Shown here piece after piece: positions 32,800 to 43,900 of a stretch of DNA of 64,000 nt; position 1 is the first letter of the stretch, and each line of letters opens with the position of its first letter. The stretch covers positions 170,001 to 234,000 of the forward strand of contig CAUYUJ010017638.1 of assembly GCA_963575745.1 (NCBI GenBank), given 5' to 3'. A program made the translations under genes and the position numbers. The stretch comes from Prorocentrum cordatum (lineage: Eukaryota > Sar > Dinophyceae > Prorocentrales > Prorocentraceae). The notes beneath the pieces were generated by a model. That model worked only from the letters and a program-made list of their open reading frames with translations. It was not told the origin of the DNA and searched no databases.

Positions 32800-33736
32800 G
32801 CGGGGGGCTGCGATCTGTGAAACTGTCGCCATTTTCGAGGCGTGCTGGGGGGCCCAGCACAGTGACGCCACGGGCGGACCCAAATTAGACCTCGCCATCC
32901 CTGGGGGGCTGCGATCTGTGAAACTGTCGCCACTTTCGAGGCCTGCTGGGGGGCCCAGCACAGTGACGCCACGGCGGACCCAAATTAGACCTCGCCATCC
33001 CTGGGGGGCTGCGATCTGTGAAACTGTCGCCACTTTCGAGGCCTGCTGGGGGGCCCAGCACAGTGACGCCACGGCGGACCCAAATTAGACCTCGCCATCC
33101 CTGGGGGGCTGCGATCTGTGAAACTGTCGCCACTTTCGAGGCCTGCTGGGGGGCCCAGCACAGTGACGCCACGCGCGGACCCAAATTAGACCTCGCCATC
33201 CCTGGGGGGCTGCGATCTGTGAAACTGTCGCCACTTTCAAGGCCTGCTGGGGGGCCCAGCACAGTGACGCCACGGGCGGACCCAAATTAGACCTCGCCAT
33301 CCCTGGGGGGCTGCGATCTGTGAAACTGTCGCCACTTTCGAGGCCTGCTGGGGGGCCCAGCACAGTGACGCCACGGGCGGACCCAAATTAGACCTCGCCA
33401 TCCCTGGGGGGCTGCGATCTGTGAAACTGTCGCCACTTTCGAGGCCTGCTGGGGGGCCCAGCACAGTGACGCCACGCGCGGATTCAAATTAGACCTCGCC
33501 ATCCCTGGGGGGCTGCGATCTGTGAAACTGTCGCCACTTTCGAGGCCTGCTGGGGGGCCCAGCACAGTGACGCCACGCGCGGACCCAAATTAGACCTCGC
33601 CATCCCTGGGGGGCTGCGATCTGTGAAACTGTCGCCACTTTCGAGGCCTGCTGGGGGGCCCAGCACAGTGACGCCACGCGCGGACCCAAATTAGACCTCG
33701 CCATCCCTGGGGGGCTGCGATCTGAGATCCCCGCTT
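32800..33736. repeat. 101-bp satellite, nine full copies plus a partial
   Basis: Unit: GGGGGGCTGCGATCTGTG, AAACTGTCGCCACTTTCGAG, GCCTGCTGGGGGGCCCAGCA, CAGTGACGCCACG-G/C-GCGG, ACCCAAATTAGACCTCGCCA, TCCCT. Copies are almost identical; the last one breaks off at GCGATCTG|AGATCC. Repetitive minus-strand frames are by-products. Confidence 0.95.
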
Positions 33737-33959
33737 TCGAAGTGGCTAGGGTTGCTCAGGGATTGCAACTAATCAGCTTTATCTAGTCCTTGTCCTGAAG
33801 CCAGTGTCCTGCGAGTCTCCCGAATTCCGTCTGCAGACATATGTAACCCTCGCTCCGTCATCGCCCCCCTTATAAAGTGTCCTAAACTATTTGCGCCCCG
33901 CGTTTGCGCAGGGGTTGGGTACGTCGCCAGGGTAATTTTTCGTTCCCGGGCGTTGGCAC

Positions 33960-34375
33960 GGGACGAGTTGAATGATACATTTGCGTTGCAATCGATTGCA
34001 ATCCATTGGATTGCAAACGATTCGATTGCAATCCATTGGATTGCAATCGATTGGATTGCAATCGGTTGAATTGCAAACGATTCAATCGATTGGATTGCAG
34101 GGGAGGGACAGGACGGAAGGGAGGGAGGGGAGGAGAGGGAGGGGAGGGAGGAGATGGAACGAAGGGTGGGGAGGGAGGGGAGGGAGCGGAGGGAGGTGGG
34201 GAGGGGGATTGCAGTGGAATGGAGTGCAATCGATTGCAAGCGATTCGATTGGGATTTTCGATCGTCGATCGTTGATCGTCGATCGTCCATCCTCGATCGT
34301 GGATTGTTCATTTTGGATCGTCCATCCTCGATCGTCCATCCTCGATCGTGGATTGTTCTTCGATCGCGGATCGTG
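33960..34375. repeat. ATTGCAATCGATTGG and GATCGTCCATCCTC repeats
   Basis: GGATTGCAATCGATT-type palindromic units (33980-34100), a GGGAGG-rich stretch, then CGATCGTCCATCCTCGATCG units (34255-34370). Confidence 0.8.
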
Positions 34376-34870
34376 GAGGCTCCGGGGGCTGGGCGGCCAA
34401 AGGGGGGAAGGGGGGGGGGGCTTCCAAGCCCCCCCCCCTTGGCACAAAGGGGGGAGGGGGGGGGAGCTTCCAGCAGGGCGGCTCCAAGGGAGGGGGGGGT
34501 AGCTTAAGCACCCCCCTCCCTTTGGAAAGGGGGGTAGGGGGGGGGGTAGCTTCCGGGGCGGCCAAAGGGGGGGGGGGTGGGTAGCTTCCAAGCACCCCCC
34601 CCCCTTTGCACGAAAGGGGGGGAGGGGGGGGTAGCTTCCAGCAGGGCAGCGCCAAGGGAGGGGGGGGGTAGCTTAAGCACCCCCCCCCTTTGGAAAGGGG
34701 GGGAGGGGGGGGTAGCTTCCGGGGAGGGCCCAAGGGGGGAGGGGGGGGGGGTAGCTGTAAGCCCCCCCCCCTTGCAAAAAAAAGGGGGGAGGGGGGGGTG
34801 CTTCCAACAAGGGCGGCTCAAGGGGGGGGGTAGCTTAAGCCTAGCCCCCCCTCCCCTTTGCTCGGGCCCT
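34375..34870. repeat. G-tract/C-tract array, locus 2
   Basis: About five to six units with AGGGGGGGAGGGGGG, TAGCTTCC(A/G)GCAGGGC, TAGCTTAAGCACCCCCC. Same family as 31355-31760, about 2.6 kb away. Confidence 0.8.
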
Positions 34871-34944
34871 GTGGGCGCGCTCTCTCCGACATGTCATGCG
34901 CCTGTAGTTGATATCGCTGTCCGAGGTTTTCCAGCGTCCCCGTG

Positions 34945-35003
34945 GCCTGGGCTAGATAGCGCGCGCGAAGCGCGCGCGATGGTTCTCGTACATAAGATAT
35001 ATA

Positions 35004-35043
<40 letters not shown>

Positions 35044-35068
35044 TGTGTATATATATATATATATATAC
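34945..35068. repeat. GC palindrome plus (TA)n
   Basis: GCGCGCGCGAAGCGCGCGCG hairpin followed by TGGTTCTCGTAC and (TA)n (about 35008-35068). The counterpart of 13222-13318, again directly next to a hairpin-minisatellite unit. Confidence 0.75.
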
Positions 35069-35084
35069 ATAGTACGAACGGACC

Positions 35085-35190
35085 AGCTCATGCTGAGATG
35101 CTGAGGCCCAGCATGTACATGAAACTGTTGGTTTGTCGCAGCCCGTTTTCGGGTGACCCACCCGTTGGTGGGTCACCTGTTTTCCACAGG
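35085..35190. repeat. Hairpin minisatellite, locus 2 (one unit)
   Basis: One unit with CATGCTGAGGCCCAGCATG-like text and the perfect inverted repeat GGTGACCCACC/GGTGGGTCACC at about 35152-35178. It abuts the actin pseudogene. Confidence 0.75.
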
Positions 35191-35196
35191 TGAAAT

Positions 35197-35579
35197 CTGG
35201 ACGGTGAAATCATCGCCGCGGACAGCGAGCGCTTCCGCTTCCCACTTCGTCGGCAAGGAGGCCAGCGGTGACCACGACACCACCTTGCAGTCCATCGTGA
35301 AGTGCGACGTCGGCATCCGCAATGGCCTCTACGCCAACATTGTCCTGTCTGGCGGCTCCGCCATGTTGTTCGGGATCGGGGAGAGCATGACAAAGATGCT
35401 GACCGCTTGGGCGCCGTCGAAAATCAAGATCAAGGTCGTGGCCCCGCCCGTGCGCAAGTATTCCGTGTGAATCGGCTGTACCATCCTCTCCTTGCCGAGC
35501 ACCATCCAGCAGATGTGGATCTCGGAAAGCGAGCACGACGACTCTGGCCCCACCATCGACTACAGGAAGTGCTCCTGAG
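35197..35579 (+). pseudogene. Actin, C-terminal fragment, pseudogene
   Basis: Plus-strand translation matches the last third of actin: a GSERFR-like segment near 35205-35240, then [58 protein letters not shown], and finally [20 protein letters not shown] ending RKCS. Defects: about seven codons are missing with a frame change near 35240, an in-frame TGA at 35468-35470 replaces the normally invariant Trp after KYSV, and many conserved residues are substituted. The natural stop is at 35577-35579. The homology starts right after TTTCCACAG, so it may be a former last exon rather than a cDNA copy; no SL or poly(A) is visible. Confidence 0.88.
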
Positions 35580-36325
35580 GGCCTCCTCCCTCCCGCCTCC
35601 CGCTCCCCCTTCGTATTTCCCCCCCTGCGCCTTCTCAGTTGGCGCATGGGGCGCCCAGTGCACGCAGGCCCGGCCGGTGTGCCGCTGGCCGCCCGGTCCT
35701 GCATGCCGCCTCCCGCTCCCGCAGGGGGCCGCCTGCTGGCCCGCGATGCCGCCGTCGCCGGCGTGCCACCCTGCGGCCTGCCGCGCCCGTTTAGTTTCGA
35801 TGTATTGGTGCTTTATCTCTGGTGTGCGATTCTCGCCCAGTTCACTCGCGTCTTTATCTTTGGTGTGCGATCCGACGCTTTACTTGCACGGTAGCTGCTT
35901 CTCTTCCCGCTCCTCCCTCCTCCCGGTTTCTGCCCCGCCCGCTCCTCTGCTCGGCTCTGTGCCTTTCGGTGCACGGTCATTCCTGCTGTCGTTCGTTTCT
36001 GTTCCTTTCAATTTTGCATGTGTGTGCGAGGCGGTGGAATTGTCCATGGCGCTGTGCGCACGCCGGCATAGGCACAGACACGACGCATGTTTGGCCCTCT
36101 CCTTTTTTCCCCCCCTTCTTGTTTCAATCACACTGTATCTTCCGATCCGCCTGTCGGCTGGCTGCCACTTAGTGGTCCATCCAGTTTCCCCGACGCAACG
36201 TCGTTCGGGGATAGTGTCGCTTGGAATCTATCGCACTCAGCCCAGAAGAGTCACGGACCGGCGTTGGCTTCGATGTTGCGCTGGAGGGGAGAAAACAAAA
36301 AAACGGTTCTCCGCAGGGAAAGCGG
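35580..36325. other. No gene seen (flank of actin pseudogene)
   Basis: Pyrimidine-rich sequence that could be the former actin 3' flank. Frames are not protein-like. Confidence 0.4.
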
Positions 36326-36329
36326 GAGG

Positions 36330-37390
36330 AGCACGACTGCACTAATTCATCTTGAGGCCCAGCATGCAAGTGAAACATCATGGTTTCCTCAACTTTTTTC
36401 GGGTGACCCACCCGTCGGTGGGTCACTTGTGCAATGCGCACTACAAAACGTAATCATGTGCAGCACGAGCGCACCAACTCATGCTGAGGCCCAGCATGCA
36501 AGTGAAACCATGCGTTTGTCTCAACCAGTTTTCGAGTGACCCACCCGTTGGTGGGTCACCTGTGCGTCACGCGCTGTGCAGGGGAAGCGTTTGGAGCACG
36601 ATTGAACCAAATCATGTGCCCGCCCAAAACCAAGTGAAACGATTGTTGCTCAGCCAGTTTTTCGGGTGACCCACCCGCTTGTGGGTCACCTGTGACTTGC
36701 GCGCTGCAACAGATGGAGTACGAATGCACCAATTCATGTTGAGGTCATGGTGCAAGTGACACACATGGTTTTCTCAACCAAATTTCGGGTGACCCACCCG
36801 CTGGTGGGTCACCTGTGCGTTGTCTGCTACACAGGGGAAACGCGTGGAATCAACTGCACCAGCTCATGTTGAGGGCCAAAATGAAAGTGAACCAATTGGG
36901 TTTTGTCAGCCGTCTTTCGGGTGATCCACCCGCTGGTGGGTCACATGTGCGTCGCGCGCAACACAGGGTAAGCGTATGGAACACTAACTATAGCACCAAT
37001 TCATTTTGAGGCCCAGGGTTGCAAGTTAAGCAGTTAGTTTTTGCTCCACAAGTTTTCGGGTGATCCACCCGCTGGTGGGTCACCTTTTGCGTTGCGCGCT
37101 CGTCAGGGGTATGGAGCACGACTGCGCCAACTCATGCTGGGGCGCAACATTGCAAGTTAAACAAACTGTTTTCGTTCCACAAGTTCTCGGTTGATCCACC
37201 CGCTGGTGCGTCACTTATGGCGTTGCGCGCTCTTCAAGGGAAGCTATGGAACACGATTGCATTAACTCATGTTGAGGCCCAGATGGCAAGTGAAACAATT
37301 AGTTTTAGTCAGCGAGTTTTCGGGTGACCTTCCCGCTGGTGGGTCACCTATCCGCTGTCCGCTACACAGGGGAAGCATATGGAGTACGTT
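36330..37390. repeat. Hairpin minisatellite, locus 3 (eight units, period ~131 bp)
   Basis: The inverted repeat GGTGACCCACCCG..GGTGGGTCACC occurs at about 36402, 36535, 36665, 36786, 36919, 37057, 37190 and 37321, giving periods of 121-138 bp. Between hairpins: CAACTCATGCTGAGGCCCAG, CATGCAAGTGAAAC, CAGGGGAAGCGTATGGA. Most hairpins keep a nearly perfect 11-bp stem while linkers diverge. Confidence 0.9.
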
Positions 37391-37394
37391 GTCC

Positions 37395-37860
37395 AAACAG
37401 GGCTCCCTCGGCCGTCCTTGGACGCGCTGCCCCCGCCTTAGGCGGTCGCCTCATTCGCGGGCGGACGTGGCCCGAAGGCGCGGAGCAGGCAGGGGCCCTT
37501 TGCGTGTCCATGCGCCCGTAGCATGCGCCGCGTTGCCCACCCGAGCGGACGCCCTTTTGATTTTGGCGCCATGCCCAGAGGGACGCGCGGATTTTGAGAG
37601 TAACCTTACGTCCTTGCATTGCTTTTGCTCTGGGCCCTGGCGCCAATTCGGCAAGGGCGGGGGCGGGTTGGGACGCCCCTGGGGTTTTGGTCGCCCGCCG
37701 CCATGAAAATCCCGACTTCGGCCTCCAAGGGTCTTGCGTCCTTGCCGCCTGTCTTTATCATGCGTTTTCACTATGAGGTGAATCTGCCTCCCCCTCGCTG
37801 GGAACAGATTGTATAGTCTGATTGGTTTGTAGACTGCAGGTTAAGTGGGAGGGGGTGTGG
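37395..37860. other. No gene; short shared dispersed segment
   Basis: 37705-37765 (CTTCGGCCTCCAAGGGTCTT, GCGTCCTTGCCGCCTGTC) is similar to 59807-59865 over about 60 bp. Confidence 0.5.
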
Positions 37861-37900
37861 GCTCAGGTAGCCATTTTGGGTCCGTAGCGTTCGGCTCAGG
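37861..37900 (+). other. Candidate degenerate spliced-leader relics
   Basis: GTAGCCATTTTGGGTC (37867-37882) matches the SL at 15 of 16 positions, including 13 in a row, and is followed at once by CCGTAGCGTTCGGCTCAGG, which keeps the SL start (CCGTAGC) and end (GGCTCA-G). It lies about 90 bp upstream of the first retroelement ORF, on the same strand. Confidence 0.6.
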
Positions 37901-37987
37901 CCGACGCGCGGGTGTTCCGGGGGGCCGCGGTGCGGCCATAACCGCAGCCGTGCTAGTCCGCGGACTAGGGGGCGCTGCTGTGGTGCC

Positions 37988-39991
37988 ATGGCTGTGGGCT
38001 TCCTTGGGGCGCACCTGATGATCCTGGTTATGGGTGGTGCGTTCTCGGTCCAAGGGGCACTGAGCTGGCTGCCGTTTGGGCGCGCAGGGGGCGAGGTCCC
38101 AGCGCCGACGCCGCCAGCCCTGCCCGGACCGAAAGCCCTGCCGACAGGCGGTGGGGGGCAAGGTAAAGGGCGGGGCCCGCCCGCCAAGCCCGCGCCTGAA
38201 GGAGGGAAGGGGCGAGGGCCGCAGGCCAAGCCCCCGGGTGCGCCAGGCGCGCCCTCGCCGCCGCGGGCGAGGTCGACGACAACGACCACCCCTGCGGGCA
38301 TCGGGCGCGTCGGCAAGGGCGAGCCCCCGGGCAGCCCTGCTACGCCGGCAAGTGAGGAGAGCGACAGGCCCATGGGCGCGCCTGGGCAGCCATCCGCTCC
38401 GGAGAACCGGACGGGCGATGGCGAGCTTGACCAGTCGCGCGGGCCGGATGGATACTGGGGGTGGAGTGGTTGGGTCCTGCACCTGCCCCACTGGTGGGCC
38501 GGCTGGAGCACGCCCCCGCCGCCACCTCCGCCGCCCACCCCGCCGCCGGAGACGGAGTCAGGTCCAGGCTGGGGCTTCGCCGCCTGGGTCTTTGAGTTCG
38601 TGGGCTACGGTGCTTGGGTGAGCTCTCCCGACCACGCGGGCGCGATCCGCACGAGCGGTGGCTGGGTTGGATCCGCCATCGATCGGCTGGGCGTTAAGAT
38701 GGTCGGGTACTGGTGGGAGACCGCGGTCCTCTGCTTCGCGCTGGGCATCTTCACGTTCGTGTTGGGTGCCCTGGCCTTCATCGTCAACGCTGCAGCTCAG
38801 CCTATGCTGTGGGTTGCCGGGGGGCTCCGCTGGGCGTGGTACCAGATTACCTGGTGCTGCCAGCGGCGCGGAGGCGACGGGCCCGGCGCCCACCTCCCCC
38901 CACCCCCCCCGGCGCCTCTGCTGGTGCGTTGGCGCGGGCCGGGGTTAGGCGGCGCGGTGGAAACGGAGTTCTACACAAAGGGGGTGCGCGGCCGGGGGAC
39001 TAATCGGGCGTGCAACCACGTGCTCCTGCGTAAGCACGGGCAGGTGGCCCGTGTCAGCTGCAATTTCGCGGACCGGTATCGGCTGGACCGCCGCGGACTC
39101 AACATTAAGATCGGGCAGGTCCTGGGGTGCACCAGTCGCAAGTGGCGGCTGAACCTCGAGGAGACCGGCAACGTGCATCTATGCCGTGCCGTCGAGTGCG
39201 CCTCATGCCCGGTGGCGCATCCCATGCATGTCGACCAGTACGCGGCCATCGACCACACGCAGATCGTGGACTTAGCCGAGCACGGAAAGGCTACAGCCTG
39301 CCGGGCAGTCGGCGTGGGACTCCGGAAGGTATTCGGGGTCCTCAAATGGCTGCTCTGCCTGCCCTGGTCGGTATTCGGATGGCTGTGCCGGGCTCGGCCG
39401 GAGCCCCGCTACATCACCGACGCCACGGGTTGCCGCCGCCTGGATATCGATTCGGAGAGCGAGGTGGAGGCTGAGGGGCGCCCCTGCCAAGCCGCACAAG
39501 TTGGGGTGCAGCTAGCAGGCGGAGCACGCCCCCTCCAGCCGGAGGGGTGCGGTGACCGAGGGATGCAGGAGGCGACTGTCCTGCTTCAGGAAGATGCAGA
39601 GGTGTCGGATGTCCCTCGGCCGGGGCATTGCCTCAATGCCCAGGTGCATCTCTGTGCCCGCCATGCTCAGAAGTATCGGTCCACCCTCATCGGCCGCAAG
39701 TGCAGCCTTCCCACATGCCTCCGCATGGCGAAGGGTAGCTGTGGGGGGGCTCCGATGTGCGGGGGGCGCCTTCGACGGGGCGAGGGCCACGCCGTGCGCG
39801 TCGAGGCGACGGTCCAGCCGGGGATTCTCGGTGGCTTACGCCGTCGCATGAGAGCGCGGGCACCAAGCCCCGCCAAGGCGCGCGATTGGACCGCGCGCGC
39901 CGCCGATGGGGGTAGGCGTAGCGCCAGGGGTGGTTTACCCCCCGCTCGCTGCGCCACCGCCCCCCGCGGTGGCCCCGTCCGTCGATCTTGA
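37988..39991 (+). CDS. Retroelement ORF A: membrane-segment, Cys/His-rich protein
   Basis: Starts at GCCATGG (good eukaryotic context). The N-terminus is hydrophobic (about residues 5-25), followed by a Pro/Gly/Ala-rich linker (about 35-185). A strong hydrophobic span at about 241-290 (ETAVLCFALGIFTFVLGALA and onward) suggests one or two membrane helices. About 340-412 is Cys/His-rich (ACNH, SCNF, GCTS, LCRAVECASCPVAH), like a zinc-binding fold. A third hydrophobic span lies at about 444-467, and another Cys cluster near 590. The apparent C-terminus after about 39900 is out-of-frame Arg/Pro-rich text; the protein-like sequence continues in the next frame. No family recognised. Membrane association of a retroelement's first ORF is unusual. 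Confidence 0.65.
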   Translation: MAVGFLGAHLMILVMGGAFSVQGALSWLPFGRAGGEVPAPTPPALPGPKALPTGGGGQGKGRGPPAKPAPEGGKGRGPQAKPPGAPGAPSPPRARSTTTTTPAGIGRVGKGEPPGSPATPASEESDRPMGAPGQPSAPENRTGDGELDQSRGPDGYWGWSGWVLHLPHWWAGWSTPPPPPPPPTPPPETESGPGWGFAAWVFEFVGYGAWVSSPDHAGAIRTSGGWVGSAIDRLGVKMVGYWWETAVLCFALGIFTFVLGALAFIVNAAAQPMLWVAGGLRWAWYQITWCCQRRGGDGPGAHLPPPPPAPLLVRWRGPGLGGAVETEFYTKGVRGRGTNRACNHVLLRKHGQVARVSCNFADRYRLDRRGLNIKIGQVLGCTSRKWRLNLEETGNVHLCRAVECASCPVAHPMHVDQYAAIDHTQIVDLAEHGKATACRAVGVGLRKVFGVLKWLLCLPWSVFGWLCRARPEPRYITDATGCRRLDIDSESEVEAEGRPCQAAQVGVQLAGGARPLQPEGCGDRGMQEATVLLQEDAEVSDVPRPGHCLNAQVHLCARHAQKYRSTLIGRKCSLPTCLRMAKGSCGGAPMCGGRLRRGEGHAVRVEATVQPGILGGLRRRMRARAPSPAKARDWTARAADGGRRSARGGLPPARCATAPRGGPVRRS

Positions 39992-40955
39992 TCCTGCGAG
40001 GGTCCAGGCTCTGGCCTCTGGACCGCAGCCGCGGCGATCACGATCCGCGGAAGCGAGGGCCAGCGAACGCTCGCGGTCCGCCGACCGTGGAGCCCCGGGC
40101 GATCGGATCGCCCATCACGGGTGGCTTCAGGAGCCCATCCTCGCGAAGGTCTGCCCGATACTCCCAGACGACCCCCGGGGGGCCGAGGATGCATACGGCG
40201 CGCCCCCGGCGAGTCCTTGGTACATTCTACTGGGTGAATGCGAGGGGCTCGACGTGCGAGGCACGGGCGGGGGCGCCCGACTTGTCATCGGGACCGGCCT
40301 CGAGGGTGTCAGGGTGGAGGTCCCAGCCAGCGAGGTTGTGCGGCATTTGCCCCCACTGGAGGACGGGCGCTACCCGATAGATTGGATCAATCGGCTGCTG
40401 TACGAGGTCCCCCAAGGCGCGCGGGAGGTGGGGTTGCGTGTCATCGCCCGCCACATCCCGCAGGATCTGCTGGCGATGTTACGCCAGGAGCAGCGGGGCG
40501 GTGTGGGCGTGGAAAGCGCGAGCGGCTGGAGGCGGCGCTTCCTGACGAGCACGGAGCGCCAGCAGCTGCAGCACGACCCGGTACGCACGCTTGGCCGCCA
40601 CCGGCGGGGCGGCGCGCAGGGGGCGCAGCCTGCGCCCGGCATGGAGGGGCTGCCCCGACCGGCCCCAGTGGCAGCCCCACCGCACTCGGCGGCGGCCGCC
40701 GCCAGCGCGGGCGAGGATGCTGAGGGGCCTGGTCCCCTCGAGATATTTATGGATACCCTGCGAGCGGAGGATCTCAAGGGACGAGGGGGCCAAGCAGCGG
40801 CCCTCAGCGCGCTGGGTATGACCGCTGACCTACTCGGGATTCCATTTGATCAGGCGGATCGGCAGCTGCGGAGAAGGGTCGCTCAAATGGCGGCGGCGGG
40901 CCCCCTGGGGCCCGATCTGGAGCGCGCCCTCGCGGATCTAGAGGGCGCGCAGCTG
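39906..40955 (+). CDS. Retroelement ORF A': continuation, unrecognised domain
   Basis: In the +1 frame relative to ORF A. After a Pro/Ala/Ser-Arg linker it contains a compact protein-like segment (about 40130-40500): PILPDDPRGAEDAYG, GLEGVRVEVPASEVVRHLPP, GARLVIGTG, DWINRLLYEVPQ, RHIPQDLLAMLR. After another Ala/Pro linker a helical stretch (about 40735-40950) ends near LERALADLEGAQL. Homology-like text then passes to ORF B by skipping one base at 40956 (CTG, c, GTG GAG). It probably is the middle of the same polyprotein; its function is unknown. Confidence 0.5.
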
Positions 40956-40956
40956 C

Positions 40957-43900
40957 GTGGAGGCGCGCGCGCGGGAGCGTGCCGCGGCCAGCGACAAGGT
41001 TCCCCTGCAGGGCAGCCTCTCACTCGAGGGATCGCGGAGCCGCTCGGCGCGGGGACGGGATCCCAGCCCGAGGCAGGCGCCCTGGCGTGAACTCTTCGGG
41101 GCCATGCCCGCCGTGCGACCCACGGACCCGCGTCGCGGCCTACTGGGCGATCGCGACTTACTGGCGCGCGAGGGACGCGGGGGCCCTGCTCGTGGGACCA
41201 ATCCGCTCCTCGACGGACCCTCGGTCCTTGGGCAACTCACCGGCCAGTCGCCCCACGGGGGCGGGATGGGTGGAGAGCGTGCCGGTGGTCCGGACGACGC
41301 CGGGGCACCTGGGGCTCTGGGCGGCCTTGCGGCCGAAGCCGAAGCTCAGATCATCGAGCGGTTGGATCGCCAGAACCGCCTCGCCGAACGCCACGTCCTT
41401 GCCGCCGAGCGGCAGGCGCGGGCCACCGAGGGCGACAAGAAGGCCCGGGGGACCCGGGCGGGGATCGGTCGGGACGAGGAACTGGACCTCTACATAGCCA
41501 GAGGATGCAACACCTTCGTGGTCGAGGCCTGCGAGGGGATCACTGGGAAGGATCTGTTCGACTCTCTCAAGCGCATGTGTGCGCACTCCAAGAGCACGCT
41601 CAAGACGATTGGGTTTCCCTGCCTGGTTACCAACCGCGTGGCGCACGGCGACGCGGCGCTCGCCTTTGGGGCGAGCCCACACGACCCGGGAGTGGATGAC
41701 TGCATCCCGGCGCGCGACGAGGACTTCGACGGCTACAGGTTCCCTGTGGACGACAAATTGGAGCCCCACCAGCGGCCCGCCACACACATGGCGACCTGGT
41801 TTAAGAGAGCCCGATGCGAGATCCAGATGTTCGAGTCCATCGTGGGAGTAGCGCACGGGGCTGAACGTCGGCGGTCGCTGGGTTTCTCGGAGGCGGCCTT
41901 CGAGCGGGATCCTTCGGAGTCCCCAGACCACTGGGTCAAGGATCTGCGGGAAGAGCTCCGGAGTACCTGGGTCGAAGAGCTACGGGAGCTTAGACGTCGG
42001 ATCTGCCGGGAGCTCGACACCGAGAACCCAAGGAGGGAGGACATCAAGTACATTCTGCTCATGCCGGAGAATGGCTACGACCTGCCCCGAACGTTCGACC
42101 TCGGGGATCCGAATGCCTACTACCAGCAGGTAGTTGTACCCCTGCGTAAGGCCGCGCTCACGCGCCTCCTCAATGGGCAACTGAACGCCCACCTTACGAG
42201 GAGACCGCCGAAGGCGGGCGGGGGCGACGAGATCGGCGAGTCCCAGCCCTCGGCGCTAGGCGACGATAGGCCCAAGGCGGGGGCTGGGCCCCAGCCGAAG
42301 GCGGGGCCCAAGGCGGGCGCCGGTGCCCCAGCAGGGACGGCACCCAAGAGGGCGTACCCGGCGGGCAAGGAGTTAACACGCCAGGAGCGTACGCGCTCCG
42401 TGGCACACGCACCCCGCAATAAGGACAACGTCCCTATCTGCTGGGGGGCTACCACGCACATGGGCTGCTCGCGGAAGGCTTGCGACTGCCCTAACTCCCA
42501 TGACCCCATCAAGTCAACGCGCGGGTTGGACTACACAGTGGTCATGCAGCTCACGAGGCGCGGGGGGCTCCTTGGGGCGCCCCGGATCGATCCCAAACAG
42601 GTGGATGGGATGATTGCGCAACTGCGCTCGCAAGCCAAGGGAGCCGAGTCCGAGAAGGTCGGCGAGAGCACCTCTCCCCCTGCTGCCCCTGACTCCCAGA
42701 AGGGAAAGGGCCGTGGCCGGGGCAGTGGCTCGCGAGCGGCGGGCGACCCGGGCCCTGGGCAGGCCCCGGACGACTACGCTACTCTCCAGCTTACCGCGAT
42801 GGAGTCCGACCTCCGGGAAGCTGTCAAGGGTCCCGGCTTCGGATGGCTCGAGGACCACGACTGCCCACGCGCGGCGACCACTTGGGGCGCCCAGCCCACG
42901 GGGGAGGGACCGGAGCTTCGCCGCAAGCTCATGCAGGAGCTTGAGTCCGAAGGTATCTTCGCGCCTCTGAAAGGGGCCAGTGAGTATCTGCAGAGCCACG
43001 TGCGCGGGCGCGTCATGGGAGCACGCCTGCGCGGGGAGCGCCTCACCGTGGAGCGGGCCCTCGAGGAGGCTGTGGACCGCGGCCATCGGGGACTCAGCAG
43101 CGAGGCGGCCGACCTGCACGAGGCGCTCAGCTGCGCCGCAGGATGCGTCTCCGAGGGCGGGGCCGAGGTCGGCCCGGTCGCCTGGGATGCTGACGGGCCG
43201 ATAGGTCGCGGGTCTTGCACCTTTTGGGACGGGGGCACCCGCATCCAGTGGGCCTTCCTCGACTACCGGGACCGCCTCAGCCCGGCGGAGGAGACGGGCC
43301 GGGCGATGGGCCTGGAGGTGGGCGACACCGAGGAACGGCAGTGTTTGCTACTGCACGTAGCTGCCGGGGTGCTCCTGCTGCGCGCGGGCGAGGGCGAAGG
43401 TGAGCCCAGCCCGGATGCGGTGCAACAGTTGGCCGCGGAGTACCGACGCGCACTGTGGGAGGAGGCCCACGAGGCGCTACGCGCCCTGGGCGACTCGCCC
43501 CCGTGGATTACGGCCATGGAGGCCGATGTCCGGTCCTACGTCCACGACGCGGTGCACCCGCACCACGACAAGGACTATCGCTGCCTGGCAGCATGCCCCG
43601 TTGCCGACCTCGACGCCGTCACGCTCCAGGTGCACCGTGTCGACGGCAGTGGGCGCCCATGCGCCGACCACCTGATGGGAACGGGTGTCGGCGCGGAGGA
43701 TCGAGTTATCCCGCTCCTGATCTGGCGCGGCCACATGCGCGTCTTGCGCCCTGGCACCCACGCGGAGGCAGTGGCACTAGGCCAGCGCTGGGGGCGCGCG
43801 GGCAGCCTGTCCCGAGAGATCGTCAGCGTCGGCTGGCGCGAGATGCTCGACGAGGGCCCGGACGTCGAACCCACCGTCCCAGGCAAGAGCGCGCCCTGCA

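Noticed and set aside
32619-33704. Several overlapping minus-strand repeat proteins
   Set aside because: By-products of the 101-bp satellite; unit length is not a multiple of three and frames switch.
34803-34822. GGCTCAAG near 34812 as a leader relic
   Set aside because: It is an 8-base match within a G-rich repeat unit whose other copies read GGCTCCAAGG.
43500-43760. OTU-like cysteine protease in retroelement ORF B
   Set aside because: HPHHDKDYR and IWRGHMRVLRP recall such segments, but no convincing catalytic Cys motif was seen upstream; left as unrecognised.
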